Shown: piece after piece, positions 1 through 9,200 of the stretch | How the letters are laid out: every line of letters begins with the position of its first letter | Position numbering within the stretch: the stretch's first letter is position 1 | Assembly (NCBI GenBank): GCA_007129985.1 | Contig: SKUL01000364.1 | Location: 1 to 12,904 of the forward strand | Length of the DNA: 12,904 nt | Direction: 5' to 3' | Source: Flavobacteriales bacterium | GTDB lineage: Bacteria > Bacteroidota > Bacteroidia > Flavobacteriales_D > SKUL01 | Position numbers and translations under genes: made by a program | The notes under the pieces: model-generated | What the model saw: the letters and a program-made list of their open reading frames with translations, nothing else | What the model was told of the DNA's origin: nothing | The model's database searches: none

Positions 1-1105
1 ACGCTTTTACCGCTGAAGGAATCGCGATAAGCAGGGTTGTAAATACGAACACTGAACCAAGGAAGGGGCTCATTCCTGTTACAAACATGTGGTGACCCCA
101 CACAATAAACGACAGGAATCCGATGGCCAAAATAGAACCAATCATCGCGCGGTATCCGAAAATCGGTTTGCGCGAGTTGGTTGCGATAATCTCTGAGGTA
201 ATCCCCAATGCCGGTAGCAGGATGATGTACACCTCAGGGTGGCCCAGGAACCAGAAAAGGTGCTCGTACAATACGGGGCTACCTCCTGTTTGATCGAGCG
301 CCTCACCCCCGATGTGAATATCTGAGAGGTAGAAACTGGTTCCCATGGAACGGTCCATCAACAGCAACAATGCTGCAGCGAACAACACAGGGAAAGACAG
401 TACTCCAAGGATAGCCGTTACGAAGATTGCCCAAATGGTAAGCGGAAGGCGAGTCATCTTCATACCCTTGGTACGGAGGTTCAGAATGGTTACGATGTAG
501 TTCAAACCTCCCAGCAGCGATGAAGCTATGAAGAGTGTCATACTCACCAACCAAAGCGTCATCCCCATCCCTGATCCGGGCATAGCCTGCGGAAGTGCGC
601 TCAAAGGAGGATAAACAGTCCATCCACCGCTGGCCGCTCCACCCTCCACAAAGAGAGAAGCTACCATGATCACGCTCGACAAGAAAAAGAACCAGTACGA
701 CAACATGTTGAGCATACCGGAAGCCATATCGCGCGCACCAATCTGCAACGGAATAAGCAGGTTCGCGAAAGTTCCGCTCAGACCTCCTGTCAGGAGGAAG
801 AATACCATGATGGTACCGTGGATGGTTACAAGCGCCAAATAGGCATTTTCATTCATGACTCCACCCGGAGCCCATTTATCGCCCAAAAAAGTGTTCAAAA
901 TGGCAAAGCTCTCTCCCTGCCATCCCAGCTGCAACCTGAAAAATACAGACAGCATCATTCCGATAACAGCCATAAAGATGGCGGTAATCAGGAACTGCTT
1001 CCCGATCATCTTGTGGTCCTGGCTAAAGATATACTTGCTTACGAACGACTCTTCATGGTGATGTTCGTGATGTCCTTCTGCATGTGCGTGCGCTGCTGCT
1101 GCCAT
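1..1105 (-). CDS. coxA: Cytochrome c oxidase subunit I, haem-copper oxidase family (partial, C-terminus off left edge)
   Basis: Catalytic subunit of the terminal oxidase in the inner membrane: reduces O2 to water and pumps protons. The frame is open from ATG at 1105 to the window edge, giving 368 codons of a protein usually near 600 residues. Visible ligands are the low-spin haem His96 (TIHGT), the CuB His289 in GHPEVY with Glu291 and the cross-linking Tyr293, and the CuB pair His338-His339 (VWGHHM). GHPEVY places it in the A1 type rather than the A2 YSHPTVY type. IPSAVK near residue 362 is the usual next helix. The haem a and a3 ligands that follow are beyond the window. The N-terminus (residues 6-18) is very His-rich, an extension I recall from flavobacterial CoxA. 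ATG lies 5 bp after the coxB stop, so translation is probably coupled. Identification is secure; the end is unseen. Confidence 0.97.
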   Translation of the reverse strand, partial: MAAAAHAHAEGHHEHHHEESFVSKYIFSQDHKMIGKQFLITAIFMAVIGMMLSVFFRLQLGWQGESFAILNTFLGDKWAPGGVMNENAYLALVTIHGTIMVFFLLTGGLSGTFANLLIPLQIGARDMASGMLNMLSYWFFFLSSVIMVASLFVEGGAASGGWTVYPPLSALPQAMPGSGMGMTLWLVSMTLFIASSLLGGLNYIVTILNLRTKGMKMTRLPLTIWAIFVTAILGVLSFPVLFAAALLLLMDRSMGTSFYLSDIHIGGEALDQTGGSPVLYEHLFWFLGHPEVYIILLPALGITSEIIATNSRKPIFGYRAMIGSILAIGFLSFIVWGHHMFVTGMSPFLGSVFVFTTLLIAIPSAVKA

Positions 1106-1110
1106 GTTAC

Positions 1111-2310
1111 TTAATTTTCTGTTAACGTAATGTTCTCAATGGTCTCGTCCTCATCATCTTTCCCTTCGTAGAATGGTCTCTGCTCAGAGAGCCACTGCTC
1201 AAAGGCTGCTTCTTCCTCCACTACAATAGCCATCTGCATGTTGTAGTGAGCGGCGCCGCAAACCTTGTTGCATAATAACACATAATTGAACTCAGGGTTC
1301 TTTTGAACCAGACGCATGCTGTCGGTAGTAACGGTAGGAGTGAGTTTAAAGGTGGTTGTCATTCCCGGAACAGTGTTCATTTGTGCCCTGAAATGAGGCA
1401 TGTATGCACTGTGAATCACGTCCTGTGAGCGGAAAAGCATTTTCACCTCGCGATTCTTGGGAAGCACAAATTCTCCCCTTACAAGAATGTCATCGTCGGC
1501 AAAGTTGTGCAGGGTATCAAACGGAGCCTCCAGTAGTGCAAAGATATTTGCGCGGTGTCGGTTCATGCGGTCAATACGCTCCTGAAGTTCTTTCACCCTG
1601 CTGTCGGGCAGCACTTCATTTTGAATCCGTGAAGAGAGCCGCGCTGTTTCGTTTTCAAGTTCCTCCATCTTGCTTTTGATGGTGCGGTGCGTTACAAGCC
1701 CGAGCGGATTTGTAGCCGAAATAAGGCGGTAATCGGATGCTCCCAAACGGCCATCAGGACCAGGATAGCGCACTGTCCAGTCGAACTGACGCGAGTACAC
1801 TTCAATCACCAATGCATCCTCAGCGGCATCATCGGTAATGCGGTTCCAAATGGTCAATCCGTAGATGATAATAACGGCAAGTACAATGGAGGGAATGATG
1901 GTCCAAACCAACTCCAGACGATTGTCGTGCGGGAAAAACAAGGCCTTCACGCCTTTTTTGCGGTAGTACTTTGAAGCAAAAACAAACAGTACCGTTTGCA
2001 CCAGGAAGAATACAAAAATGAGGATCACCCAGTTGAACATGTACAAGTTGTCAATTCCCACACCGTGCTCGCTGGCCGGAAGTTGAAAAAGCGCCATGTC
2101 ATCTTTGTACGCCAGAGTCAACCATATGAAGGATCCGAACAGGGCAACCATAAACACCAGGAAAAACCGGGCGTTGAAACGGTTGTCAGCGTCGGGTACT
2201 TCTTCCTCTTTTCGCTTTCTCAGTTCTGACGACAGCTCATATACGCGCGCTATCTGGGCGAGAGCTACGACTACCAGAAGAATGACCAGAATGGTTAAAA
2301 ACTTTCCCAT
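1111..2310 (-). CDS. coxB: Cytochrome c oxidase subunit II (CuA protein) with N-terminal membrane extension and helical insert
   Basis: Accepts electrons at the periplasmic CuA centre and passes them to subunit I. The protein has 399 residues. Hydrophobic segments are at about 3-19, 48-67, 92-113 and 134-153; the last two match the canonical hairpin, so the first two form an N-terminal extension. The cupredoxin domain starts near 168 (IEVYSRQFDWTVRYPG). CuA ligands are His300, Cys347, Cys351, His355 and Met358 in CNKVCGAAHYNM; the position normally held by Glu, which binds through its backbone carbonyl, is Lys349. A charged, heptad-like helical insert occupies about 209-262 between cupredoxin strands. 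The C-terminus is acidic. There is no fused cytochrome c domain, so electrons probably come from haem domains of the upstream Act proteins. Start ATG at 2310 lies 42 bp after actF. Confidence 0.96.
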   Translation of the reverse strand: MGKFLTILVILLVVVALAQIARVYELSSELRKRKEEEVPDADNRFNARFFLVFMVALFGSFIWLTLAYKDDMALFQLPASEHGVGIDNLYMFNWVILIFVFFLVQTVLFVFASKYYRKKGVKALFFPHDNRLELVWTIIPSIVLAVIIIYGLTIWNRITDDAAEDALVIEVYSRQFDWTVRYPGPDGRLGASDYRLISATNPLGLVTHRTIKSKMEELENETARLSSRIQNEVLPDSRVKELQERIDRMNRHRANIFALLEAPFDTLHNFADDDILVRGEFVLPKNREVKMLFRSQDVIHSAYMPHFRAQMNTVPGMTTTFKLTPTVTTDSMRLVQKNPEFNYVLLCNKVCGAAHYNMQMAIVVEEEAAFEQWLSEQRPFYEGKDDEDETIENITLTEN

Positions 2311-2352
2311 CGTATTGTTGCGTTACTTGATTTTCAAATTAATGCGATACTA

Positions 2353-3546
2353 TTAAATACTGTGATGTACTCCTTCCTCGAGGTACGGATGGTTCACCGG
2401 CACCAAAGGTGCTTTGGTCAGTGAATTCAGCACCACAAATACAAAGGCTCCGAGGAAACCGAGGAACATTCCAACATCCATCAATCCAAGGTGAGCTCCT
2501 GCTCCCATCACACCCGGTGTTACGAGCAACCACACATCCACCCAGTGCCCGATAAAGATGATCGTTGCCACTCCAATCAGGAAGGTTGGGTTTCGCTTGG
2601 CGTCTCTCGACATTAAAAGGATCATTGGCACCACAAAGTTCACTACAAACATGGTGAAGAAAGGCACCCGGTAGTGCTCAATGCGCGTGATGTAATAGGT
2701 AACCTCCTCAGGAATGTTTGAATACCAGATGAGCATAAACTGCGAGAACCAGAGGTAGCTCCAAAGGAAGCTCAATGCAAACACCCATTTTCCGAGGTCG
2801 TGAATGTGGCTGCTGTTTACTTGTGGCAGATATCCTTTGGCCTTCAGATAAAGGGCCATAACCAATCCCACAATCATGGCAGTACACCACATTCCGCTGA
2901 ATACGTACCAGCCATAAAGCGTGCTGAACCAGTGTGTGTCAATAGACATCAGCCAGTCCCAGGCCAAGGTTGAAGAGAACACGGCGAAGAACACCAGAAA
3001 CAGACCTGATCGCACGTAGTTCTTCTTGTGAATGGCGATATCAGGCTGCTTGTCTTCCAGCAGTGAGCGCTTGCGGAAGGTGATGGCAAAAATCATGAAC
3101 ACACCGATGTACACCAGTGTGCGAACCCAGAAAAAGGGAATGTTCAAATAAGCCGCTTTGTTGGCAATAATAGCATCGTAGTGAGGGCTGCTTTCGTCAA
3201 AAACTTCGGGATCCATCCAGTGAAAGATGTGGTGGCCGTGGAAGGTTCCCACCAGGTGAACCAGCAATACCACAACCAATCCCACCGGCATAAAGGTCAC
3301 AATGCCCTCAAAAATGCGCTTGAACAGCACCGAGTAAGCAGATTCTGTTGCGTACTGAAGGATGTAAAAGAACAGCGCACCAAACGACACGAAGGTGAAG
3401 AACAGCCCGTTTACATACAGCGCTGACCAAAATCGGTTGTGGTGGTCGGACGAATCCATGGCGTAACCGCCAATAATGGAAATCAACCCGATTGCCATCA
3501 GGATAAAAGTGAGTGATTTGGCCTTATTGGAAAAACTGAATTCCAT
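2353..3546 (-). CDS. actF: Alternative complex III subunit ActF (NrfD-like quinol:cytochrome c oxidoreductase membrane protein)
   Basis: Integral membrane subunit of ACIII and a distant paralogue of ActC. The 397 residues contain about ten hydrophobic segments, roughly at 11-30, 44-63, 82-103, 134-156, 179-200, 208-233, 254-275, 294-313, 322-343 and 353-374. Polar residues inside or beside helices include His97, Trp196-Asp197-Trp198, His334, Asp337 and His352. The loop HGHHIFHW (103-110) is His-rich. In the family ActF is thought to support the complex and perhaps proton translocation; whether it binds quinol is unsettled. It lies 29 bp downstream of actE and 42 bp upstream of coxB, so this is the point where the ACIII genes meet the oxidase genes. 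Length and position match the usual actF. The start ATG at 3546 gives an N-terminus close to the first membrane helix. Confidence 0.93.
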   Translation of the reverse strand: MEFSFSNKAKSLTFILMAIGLISIIGGYAMDSSDHHNRFWSALYVNGLFFTFVSFGALFFYILQYATESAYSVLFKRIFEGIVTFMPVGLVVVLLVHLVGTFHGHHIFHWMDPEVFDESSPHYDAIIANKAAYLNIPFFWVRTLVYIGVFMIFAITFRKRSLLEDKQPDIAIHKKNYVRSGLFLVFFAVFSSTLAWDWLMSIDTHWFSTLYGWYVFSGMWCTAMIVGLVMALYLKAKGYLPQVNSSHIHDLGKWVFALSFLWSYLWFSQFMLIWYSNIPEEVTYYITRIEHYRVPFFTMFVVNFVVPMILLMSRDAKRNPTFLIGVATIIFIGHWVDVWLLVTPGVMGAGAHLGLMDVGMFLGFLGAFVFVVLNSLTKAPLVPVNHPYLEEGVHHSI

Positions 3547-3575
3547 AATGGGAGTGTTTTTGCTTGGTTTTCGAA

Positions 3576-4247
3576 TTACTCGGTTTCTTCGTTTTCTGTG
3601 TCATCAGCGGGTGCATCTTCACCAAGAGACTTTCCTTGAAGCTTCTGCACGTAGGCGGTAACTTTCCAACGGTCTTCCTTGCTGATTTGCGATGCATGCT
3701 GCCCCATCACACCTTTACCATAGGTGATGGAGTGAAAAATCTGTCCTTCCGGAAGGTCTTTGAGTGAACCATCATAAGCTCCGGGGGCCGGGTGATTACC
3801 TTTCACCACAACGGCGCCGTCGCCTTTACCTTTCTTACCGTGGCAGTGCTGACAGAACTTGTCGTAAACCACTTTACCCCTCTCGAGGGCGGCCTCGTCA
3901 ATCTTCAATGGATTCTTGAGTGCTACAGCCATTTCATACCCCTCAGGTGTGTTGGGAATATGGTATGGCATGCGCAGGTGAACCTTGTTAGGGTCGAAGC
4001 TGAATGGGATGGTTCCCTCTACCGGCTTGCGCGCTGATGGTGTGTTACGCTGAGCAACTGCCAAAGAATCGCCAAAATGGAAAGGATCCATTCCGAAATC
4101 CACATAAGCCTCAATAGCCGGTGAGCGATACATGTCGGGCATATACTCATATCCAGCGCTATTTGGGTCTCTCTGGCAACCGGTAACTACCACAAGGGTC
4201 AGCACTACAGCAGCCAAGGTACCAATCGTATATTGTCGTTTCTTCAT
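3576..4247 (-). CDS. actE: Alternative complex III subunit ActE, monohaem cytochrome c lipoprotein
   Basis: Periplasmic monohaem c-type cytochrome of ACIII, lipid-anchored and likely to pass electrons toward the oxidase. With ATG at 4247 it has 223 residues: a basic N-terminus (MKKR), a hydrophobic segment at 8-22 and a lipobox VTGC with lipidated Cys24. The haem c site is CQHCH (Cys132, Cys135, His136), and Met181 in GVMGQH is the likely distal ligand. The C-terminal tail (about 209-223) is strongly acidic. The frame can be extended upstream to a TTG at 4268, but that overlaps actD by 11 bp and puts seven extra residues before the signal. ATG 4247 leaves a 10-bp gap after actD, like the other gaps in this operon, so I prefer it. 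Confidence 0.94.
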   Translation of the reverse strand: MKKRQYTIGTLAAVVLTLVVVTGCQRDPNSAGYEYMPDMYRSPAIEAYVDFGMDPFHFGDSLAVAQRNTPSARKPVEGTIPFSFDPNKVHLRMPYHIPNTPEGYEMAVALKNPLKIDEAALERGKVVYDKFCQHCHGKKGKGDGAVVVKGNHPAPGAYDGSLKDLPEGQIFHSITYGKGVMGQHASQISKEDRWKVTAYVQKLQGKSLGEDAPADDTENEETE

Positions 4248-4257
4248 GGAAGTGTGC

Positions 4258-4797
4258 TTAGCTTTCAATTTCTCGTTCGCTTATTTCAATGATTCCGCTG
4301 TCTTTCAGAATGTCTTTCAGCTCATCCCCTGAGTGACCGTGGTTATCGGAGGTGTGTACCTCCATCACAAACTTATCGTCGGTGGTACGGGGGTCGGGAT
4401 TGGAGGCAGGCATTCCGGGCAAGGTTCCGTTTCGGAGCAGGTAGGTGATGGCCATTCCGTGTGCGGCGCAGAGTACGGTAAACTCGAATGTTACCGGAAT
4501 AAACGCCGGAAGGTTTTCAATCAGACTGAAGCTGGGCTTACCACCAATGTTCATCGGCCAGTCGTGAATCATAAAGTACCACATTCCTAGCAGCGCGAGG
4601 CTGGTACCGGTAATTCCAAACATGAAGGAAACGATGGCCATACGGGTGCGCTTCACTCCGATAATCGGGTCAATACCGTGAATGGGAAATGGTGAGTACA
4701 CTGTTTTGACCTTGATGCCCAAATCACGCAGCTTTTTTGCCGCTTCCATGAGCGTGTGGTCATCATCGTACATTGCGTGCAAAATCTTGTTTGCCAT
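4258..4797 (-). CDS. actD: Alternative complex III subunit ActD (DUF3341 membrane protein)
   Basis: Structural membrane subunit of ACIII with no redox centre of its own. The 179 residues fit the usual DUF3341 length. A soluble N-terminal part (1-50) with ferredoxin-like character includes VYSPFPIHGID at 33-43, a typical signature near the first helix. Two membrane segments follow at about 52-77 and 97-121, then a polar tail holding an HTSDNHGHSGDE stretch. I see no Cys or His pattern for haem or Fe-S binding. ATG 4797 lies 12 bp after the actC stop. Its role is mainly known from family context: it packs against ActC and ActF in solved ACIII structures. Confidence 0.93.
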   Translation of the reverse strand: MANKILHAMYDDDHTLMEAAKKLRDLGIKVKTVYSPFPIHGIDPIIGVKRTRMAIVSFMFGITGTSLALLGMWYFMIHDWPMNIGGKPSFSLIENLPAFIPVTFEFTVLCAAHGMAITYLLRNGTLPGMPASNPDPRTTDDKFVMEVHTSDNHGHSGDELKDILKDSGIIEISEREIES

Positions 4798-4809
4798 TGC
4801 TCTTATCGA

Positions 4810-6189
4810 TTAGTGTGCAGAATCATTGTTTTTGTAACTCTCTCCTGAAATCTTCAGAATGGACTTCAATTCGTTCAAAGCCAATACAGGGAAGAAACGG
4901 GCAAAGAGAAGGAACAGCGTAAAGAAGATACCGATGGTACCGATAAAGATCCCGATGTCAACCCAGGTAGGGTAGAACATGGTCCAGCTTGAAGGAACAT
5001 AATCGCGGTGCAGTGAGGTTACGATAATCACAAATCGCTCAAACCACATCCCGATGTTCACCACTATACTCAGAATGAAAGTAAAAGTGAGGTTCGTACG
5101 GATTTTCTTTATCCAGAATAGCTGGGGAGAAATTACATTGCAGGTCATCATGCTCCAGTATGCCCATGCATAAGGGCCGGAGAAACGGTTGATAAAGGCG
5201 TAGGATTCATACTCAACCCCTGAGTACCACGACACGAACAGCTCCGTGAGGTAAGCCACACCTACGATTGAACCCGTTACGATGATAATGATGTTCATGT
5301 ACTCCACGTGCTTAATGGTCACGTAGTTCTCCAGGTTCATGGCCTTGCGCATGATGAGGAGCAGTGTCAATACCATCGCGAATCCAGAGAAAACCGCTCC
5401 AGCAACGAAGTACGGCGGGAAGATGGTGGTGTGCCAGCCGGGAATGACCGAGGTGGCAAAGTCCATAGATACGATAGAGTGTACTGAGAATACCAGCGGA
5501 GTTGCAAGTCCTGCAAGTACGAGAGATACCTCCTCGAAGCGGGTCCAGTGTTTTGCTTTACCCGACCAACCAAAGCTCAAGATACCGTAGATTTTCTTTG
5601 GAAGCGGCTTCACCATGCGGTCGCGGATGGTAGCAAAATCGGGAATCAAACCGATGTACCAGAACACAAGCGATACGCTGAAGTAGGTTGAAATCGCAAA
5701 TACGTCCCAAAGAAGCGGTGAGTTGAAGTTCACCCAAAGAGAACCAAAGGTGTTGGGCAGCGGAAGCACCCAGTAAGCAACCCAGATACGTCCCATGTGA
5801 ATACCGGGGAACAGGGCCGCCATCATTACCGCAAAGATGGTCATCGCCTCTGCCGAGCGGTTAATGGCCATACGCCAACGCTGACGGAAAAGGAGAAGTA
5901 CTGCCGAAATCAGGGTTCCTGCGTGACCAATACCAACCCACCATACGAAGTTGGTAATGTCCCAGGCCCATCCTACAGTTTTATTCAATCCCCAGGTTCC
6001 AATTCCGGTTGCAATCAGGTAAGTGATACAACCCAATCCCCAGATACTGATTAAACCGGCAATGCTCATGAGCACATACCACATCTTTGGGGCCTTGTTC
6101 TCAATGGGTCCAACCACGTCCACGGTAATGTCGTGGTAGGTTTTGTGACCTAAAATTAACGGTTGCCGAATCGCTGCTTCTTTATGCAT
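4810..6189 (-). CDS. actC: Alternative complex III subunit ActC (NrfD/PsrC-type quinol-oxidising membrane protein)
   Basis: Membrane subunit of the NrfD/PsrC family that carries the quinol oxidation site of ACIII on the periplasmic side, next to the Fe-S domain of ActB. The 459 residues hold about ten hydrophobic segments, roughly 37-62, 79-101, 115-135, 160-181, 222-245, 258-282, 295-318, 342-362, 369-391 and 410-432. Polar residues in likely helices are candidates for quinol or proton handling: Asp77, His89 (WWVGIGHAGT), His131 (GIHMGR), Asp162 and Asp243 (SMDF). Which of these contact quinol cannot be decided from sequence alone. In Bacteroidota the substrate is expected to be menaquinol. 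ATG 6189 lies 13 bp after the actB stop, consistent with co-expression of the ActB-ActC electron-entry pair. Length is normal for the family. Confidence 0.96.
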   Translation of the reverse strand: MHKEAAIRQPLILGHKTYHDITVDVVGPIENKAPKMWYVLMSIAGLISIWGLGCITYLIATGIGTWGLNKTVGWAWDITNFVWWVGIGHAGTLISAVLLLFRQRWRMAINRSAEAMTIFAVMMAALFPGIHMGRIWVAYWVLPLPNTFGSLWVNFNSPLLWDVFAISTYFSVSLVFWYIGLIPDFATIRDRMVKPLPKKIYGILSFGWSGKAKHWTRFEEVSLVLAGLATPLVFSVHSIVSMDFATSVIPGWHTTIFPPYFVAGAVFSGFAMVLTLLLIMRKAMNLENYVTIKHVEYMNIIIIVTGSIVGVAYLTELFVSWYSGVEYESYAFINRFSGPYAWAYWSMMTCNVISPQLFWIKKIRTNLTFTFILSIVVNIGMWFERFVIIVTSLHRDYVPSSWTMFYPTWVDIGIFIGTIGIFFTLFLLFARFFPVLALNELKSILKISGESYKNNDSAH

Positions 6190-6202
6190 GGTAGGCTATG
6201 GT

Positions 6203-9200
6203 TTAGGCTTCTGTTGATTCTTGTTCGTTACGTACTTTCACCATGTAGGCAATGTTGGGACGAGTACCGATTTCTTCAAGCGCGTAGTATCCACGGATGC
6301 TTTCGTGGTTTTTGCGCACTTTCGACTTCTTATCGTTTACGTCTCCAAAAGTAATAGCGTTGGTGGGGCAGGCTTCTGCACAAGCAGTTTGAATGGCGCC
6401 ATCCTGAACCGGCTGTCCGGCTTTTTTGGCTTCCAGTTTACCTGCCTGAATACGCTGCACACACATGCTGCATTTCTCCATTACACCGCGTGCGCGCACT
6501 GTCACATCGGGGTTCAGCACCATACGTCCGGTTGCGTCCTGTGATGGGTTCACCTCACGGAATTTCTTGTATCCCATGTAGTTAAACCAGTTAAAACGAC
6601 GCACTTTGTAGGGGCAGTTGTTTGCGCAGTATCGCGTACCAATGCAACGGTTGTAGGCCATCTGGTTGAGACCCTCGTTGCTGTGGGTGGTTGCCGCTAC
6701 CGGACAAACGGTTTCACATGGTGCGTGGTTACAGTGCTGGCACATCATGGGCATGTGAACCACCTTGGGATTCTCAGAAGGAATCTCCATTTTTCGGTAG
6801 GTGTCAATCGTGCCCAATCCTTCTTCATCGCCGCGTTCGTGGTTCATATCTGAACTGAAGTAGCGGTCAATGCGCAACCAATGCATATCGCGGGCACGAC
6901 GGATTTCGTCTTTACCAACGATGGGTACGTTGTTTTCTGAGTGGCATGAAACCACACATGCTCCACAACCGATACACGCGTTCAGGTCAATAGACATTCC
7001 CCAGCGGTGACCCACGTTTTCAACGGGGTGGTCGTTCCAAAGGTCAATGTGCTTAACGTGCACTTTGTGGTCGTGGTGATCGTGGTCGTGGTCGTGACCA
7101 TCTCCGTGATCGTGATCGTGCTCGTAGGCATCGTGAGGAGCCCCGTGAAACACAAGCTTGGTTTCAGGGTTGAACTTCTCGCGGTCGCCGGTATTGAAGG
7201 TGTTCAAATCTGTTTCGCGCAACACTGCATGGCGATCCATGATGGTGTGGTGCGTTTGCGTAGTAGCCATCGGATAAGTTCCGTCTGTACCGGAGATAGA
7301 AACACCGTAGTTACAGCAAATCATATTTCCTCCGGCCCGGGTCATCATTGGGTATGCATTCACCCCGATGGGCTTTGGATTGCCGTTCTCATCCTCGATG
7401 TAACCACCGTATGTGCCCGTTTGGAAGGCTGCTTTACCGATTCTTTCGCCGTTGGCTCCACGTCCGTAACCCAACGCTACGCCAAGGGTGCCGGGCTTTT
7501 GTCCGGGAACAGCCACTACGGGGAGTTTCATCTCCTTGCCATTCACATTGAGTACCACAACGGTGGCAGGGTTCTGCTCACCGAGGTACTCGTTGTATCC
7601 GTTGGAACGCACATCTGCCGGCGCCATGGTTACGTAGTTATCCCAGGTCATTTTGGTGATGGGGTCGGGAAGCTCCTGCAACCAGGGGTTGTTGGCGTGG
7701 CGTCCGTCTCCGATACCGGCCTTGGCATACACTACCAGTTCATATTCTCCGCTAGACTTGATAGCGTTGATGGCAGAGGCAGCACCTGAAAGATCACCAC
7801 CAAACTCGCTCATATCCATTTCATGACCGGCGAGCTTCATACCGCCGTCGTGCACGGCACGGTACCAACGGTCGTTAAAGCTGGCAGCTTCGGCTGGTGC
7901 AGGAATATTGTTCTCCCACACGTTTTGAATGAACGCGTGGTAATCTGCATCCTGCCCGCTCCACGCCAGAAGAGATGCTCCCAGTTGACGGGTATTATAC
8001 AGTTTACCAATGGTGGGCTGCGCAAGCGCAAGGTAGTTGCTCTTGATCATGTAGTCATTCCACGACTCTAGGTAGTGGTGCGACGGAGCATGATAGTTAC
8101 AAAGACTTGCCGTTTCGTCGTTGTACTGCGATACCGCAACACGTGTCTCCACTTTCTCAAGCGCCGACTTGAATTCATCAGCGTTGGGAAGCGCGTATGC
8201 CGGATTGGTGTCGGCAATGATCACTACACCCACTTTTCCGGCGTTCATTTCTTTGATTAGGTCCTGAATCTCGCTGTCTTTGGCTTTTTTCAGGTTGAGC
8301 TTGCTCTTGGTGCGGATGGTGCTTCCGTAGTTACCCAACATAAAGTTGATGTTGTTCACGAGCACCTGAATACCTTTGTTGTTCGATCCGGCTACCATCA
8401 GAGACTGGCCTTTGTCTGACCAGAGTTTCTCTGCCGCGGTTGCGCACATGGCATCTACCTCGGAAGTTGACACAGATACGGTGGACGCACCGGCCTTCTT
8501 CGCGATATAGTTGTGGATGCTGGCTACCACCAAACCTTCCTGTGAGGGCTTAATGGGCTTTCGCACATCGGCATTGGTTCCGGTGAGGCTCAGCAGTGAT
8601 TCGAACTGGAAGTGATTCGACATCCATCCGTTTTCCGGACGACGGTTGCGGGCGTAATCTCCCATGTATTCGTTGGAGAAAAGCCACTCACCGAGGAAAT
8701 CGGCAGCCACACTCACAATGGTTTTGGCTTTCCCAAAATTGTAATCAGGCAGGAAGGCTTCTCCAAAACTCTCCTCGTTGGCCTCGAGAATTCCCGAAGC
8801 GGAGATGGCATCGTATTGCACATGTCCGAATTGCTCTTCAGAACCCCCAGCTTCTATCATTGATTCACCGAGTCCGGAGATAGCAGCCATCATTGAGGGG
8901 CTGTTTACAGATGAGCTCAACACGCGCACCGACTTTCCTGCTCCGGTAGCCTTTTGGATGGCAGTTTTGATGTCTCCATCGACGGTTTCCCAATCAGAAC
9001 GGCTACCGTTCTTCATAGGCTCCTGCAAGCGTGCCGAATCGTAAAGCGAAAGCACTGAAGCGTTGATACGGGCATTGGTTCGTCCGCCGGCAACACCGTA
9101 TTGCTTGTTACCATTGATGTGTATCGGACGACCCTCACGGGTTTTCACCAACACACTGGCGAAGTCGTGACCGTCAAAGTAGCTTGATGCGTAGTAATTG

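Noticed and set aside
2311..2352. TTGA-TTT-TCAA palindrome in the actF-coxB gap as terminator or operator
   Set aside because: The stem is only four pairs, no T-run follows, and the gap is short; nothing supports a regulatory break here.
4248..4268. Longer ActE start at TTG 4268
   Set aside because: It overlaps actD, needs a rare start codon and puts extra residues before the lipoprotein signal; ATG 4247 fits better.
7067..7120. Repeat cluster that might suggest a CRISPR or tandem-repeat locus
   Set aside because: Units are six bases, in frame with actB and without spacers; it is a protein-level His/Asp run.
7007..7789. 260-codon open frame on the plus strand with a valine-rich start
   Set aside because: It lies wholly antisense to actB; the valine run is the reverse reading of the His/Asp codons. 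No domain or context supports it.
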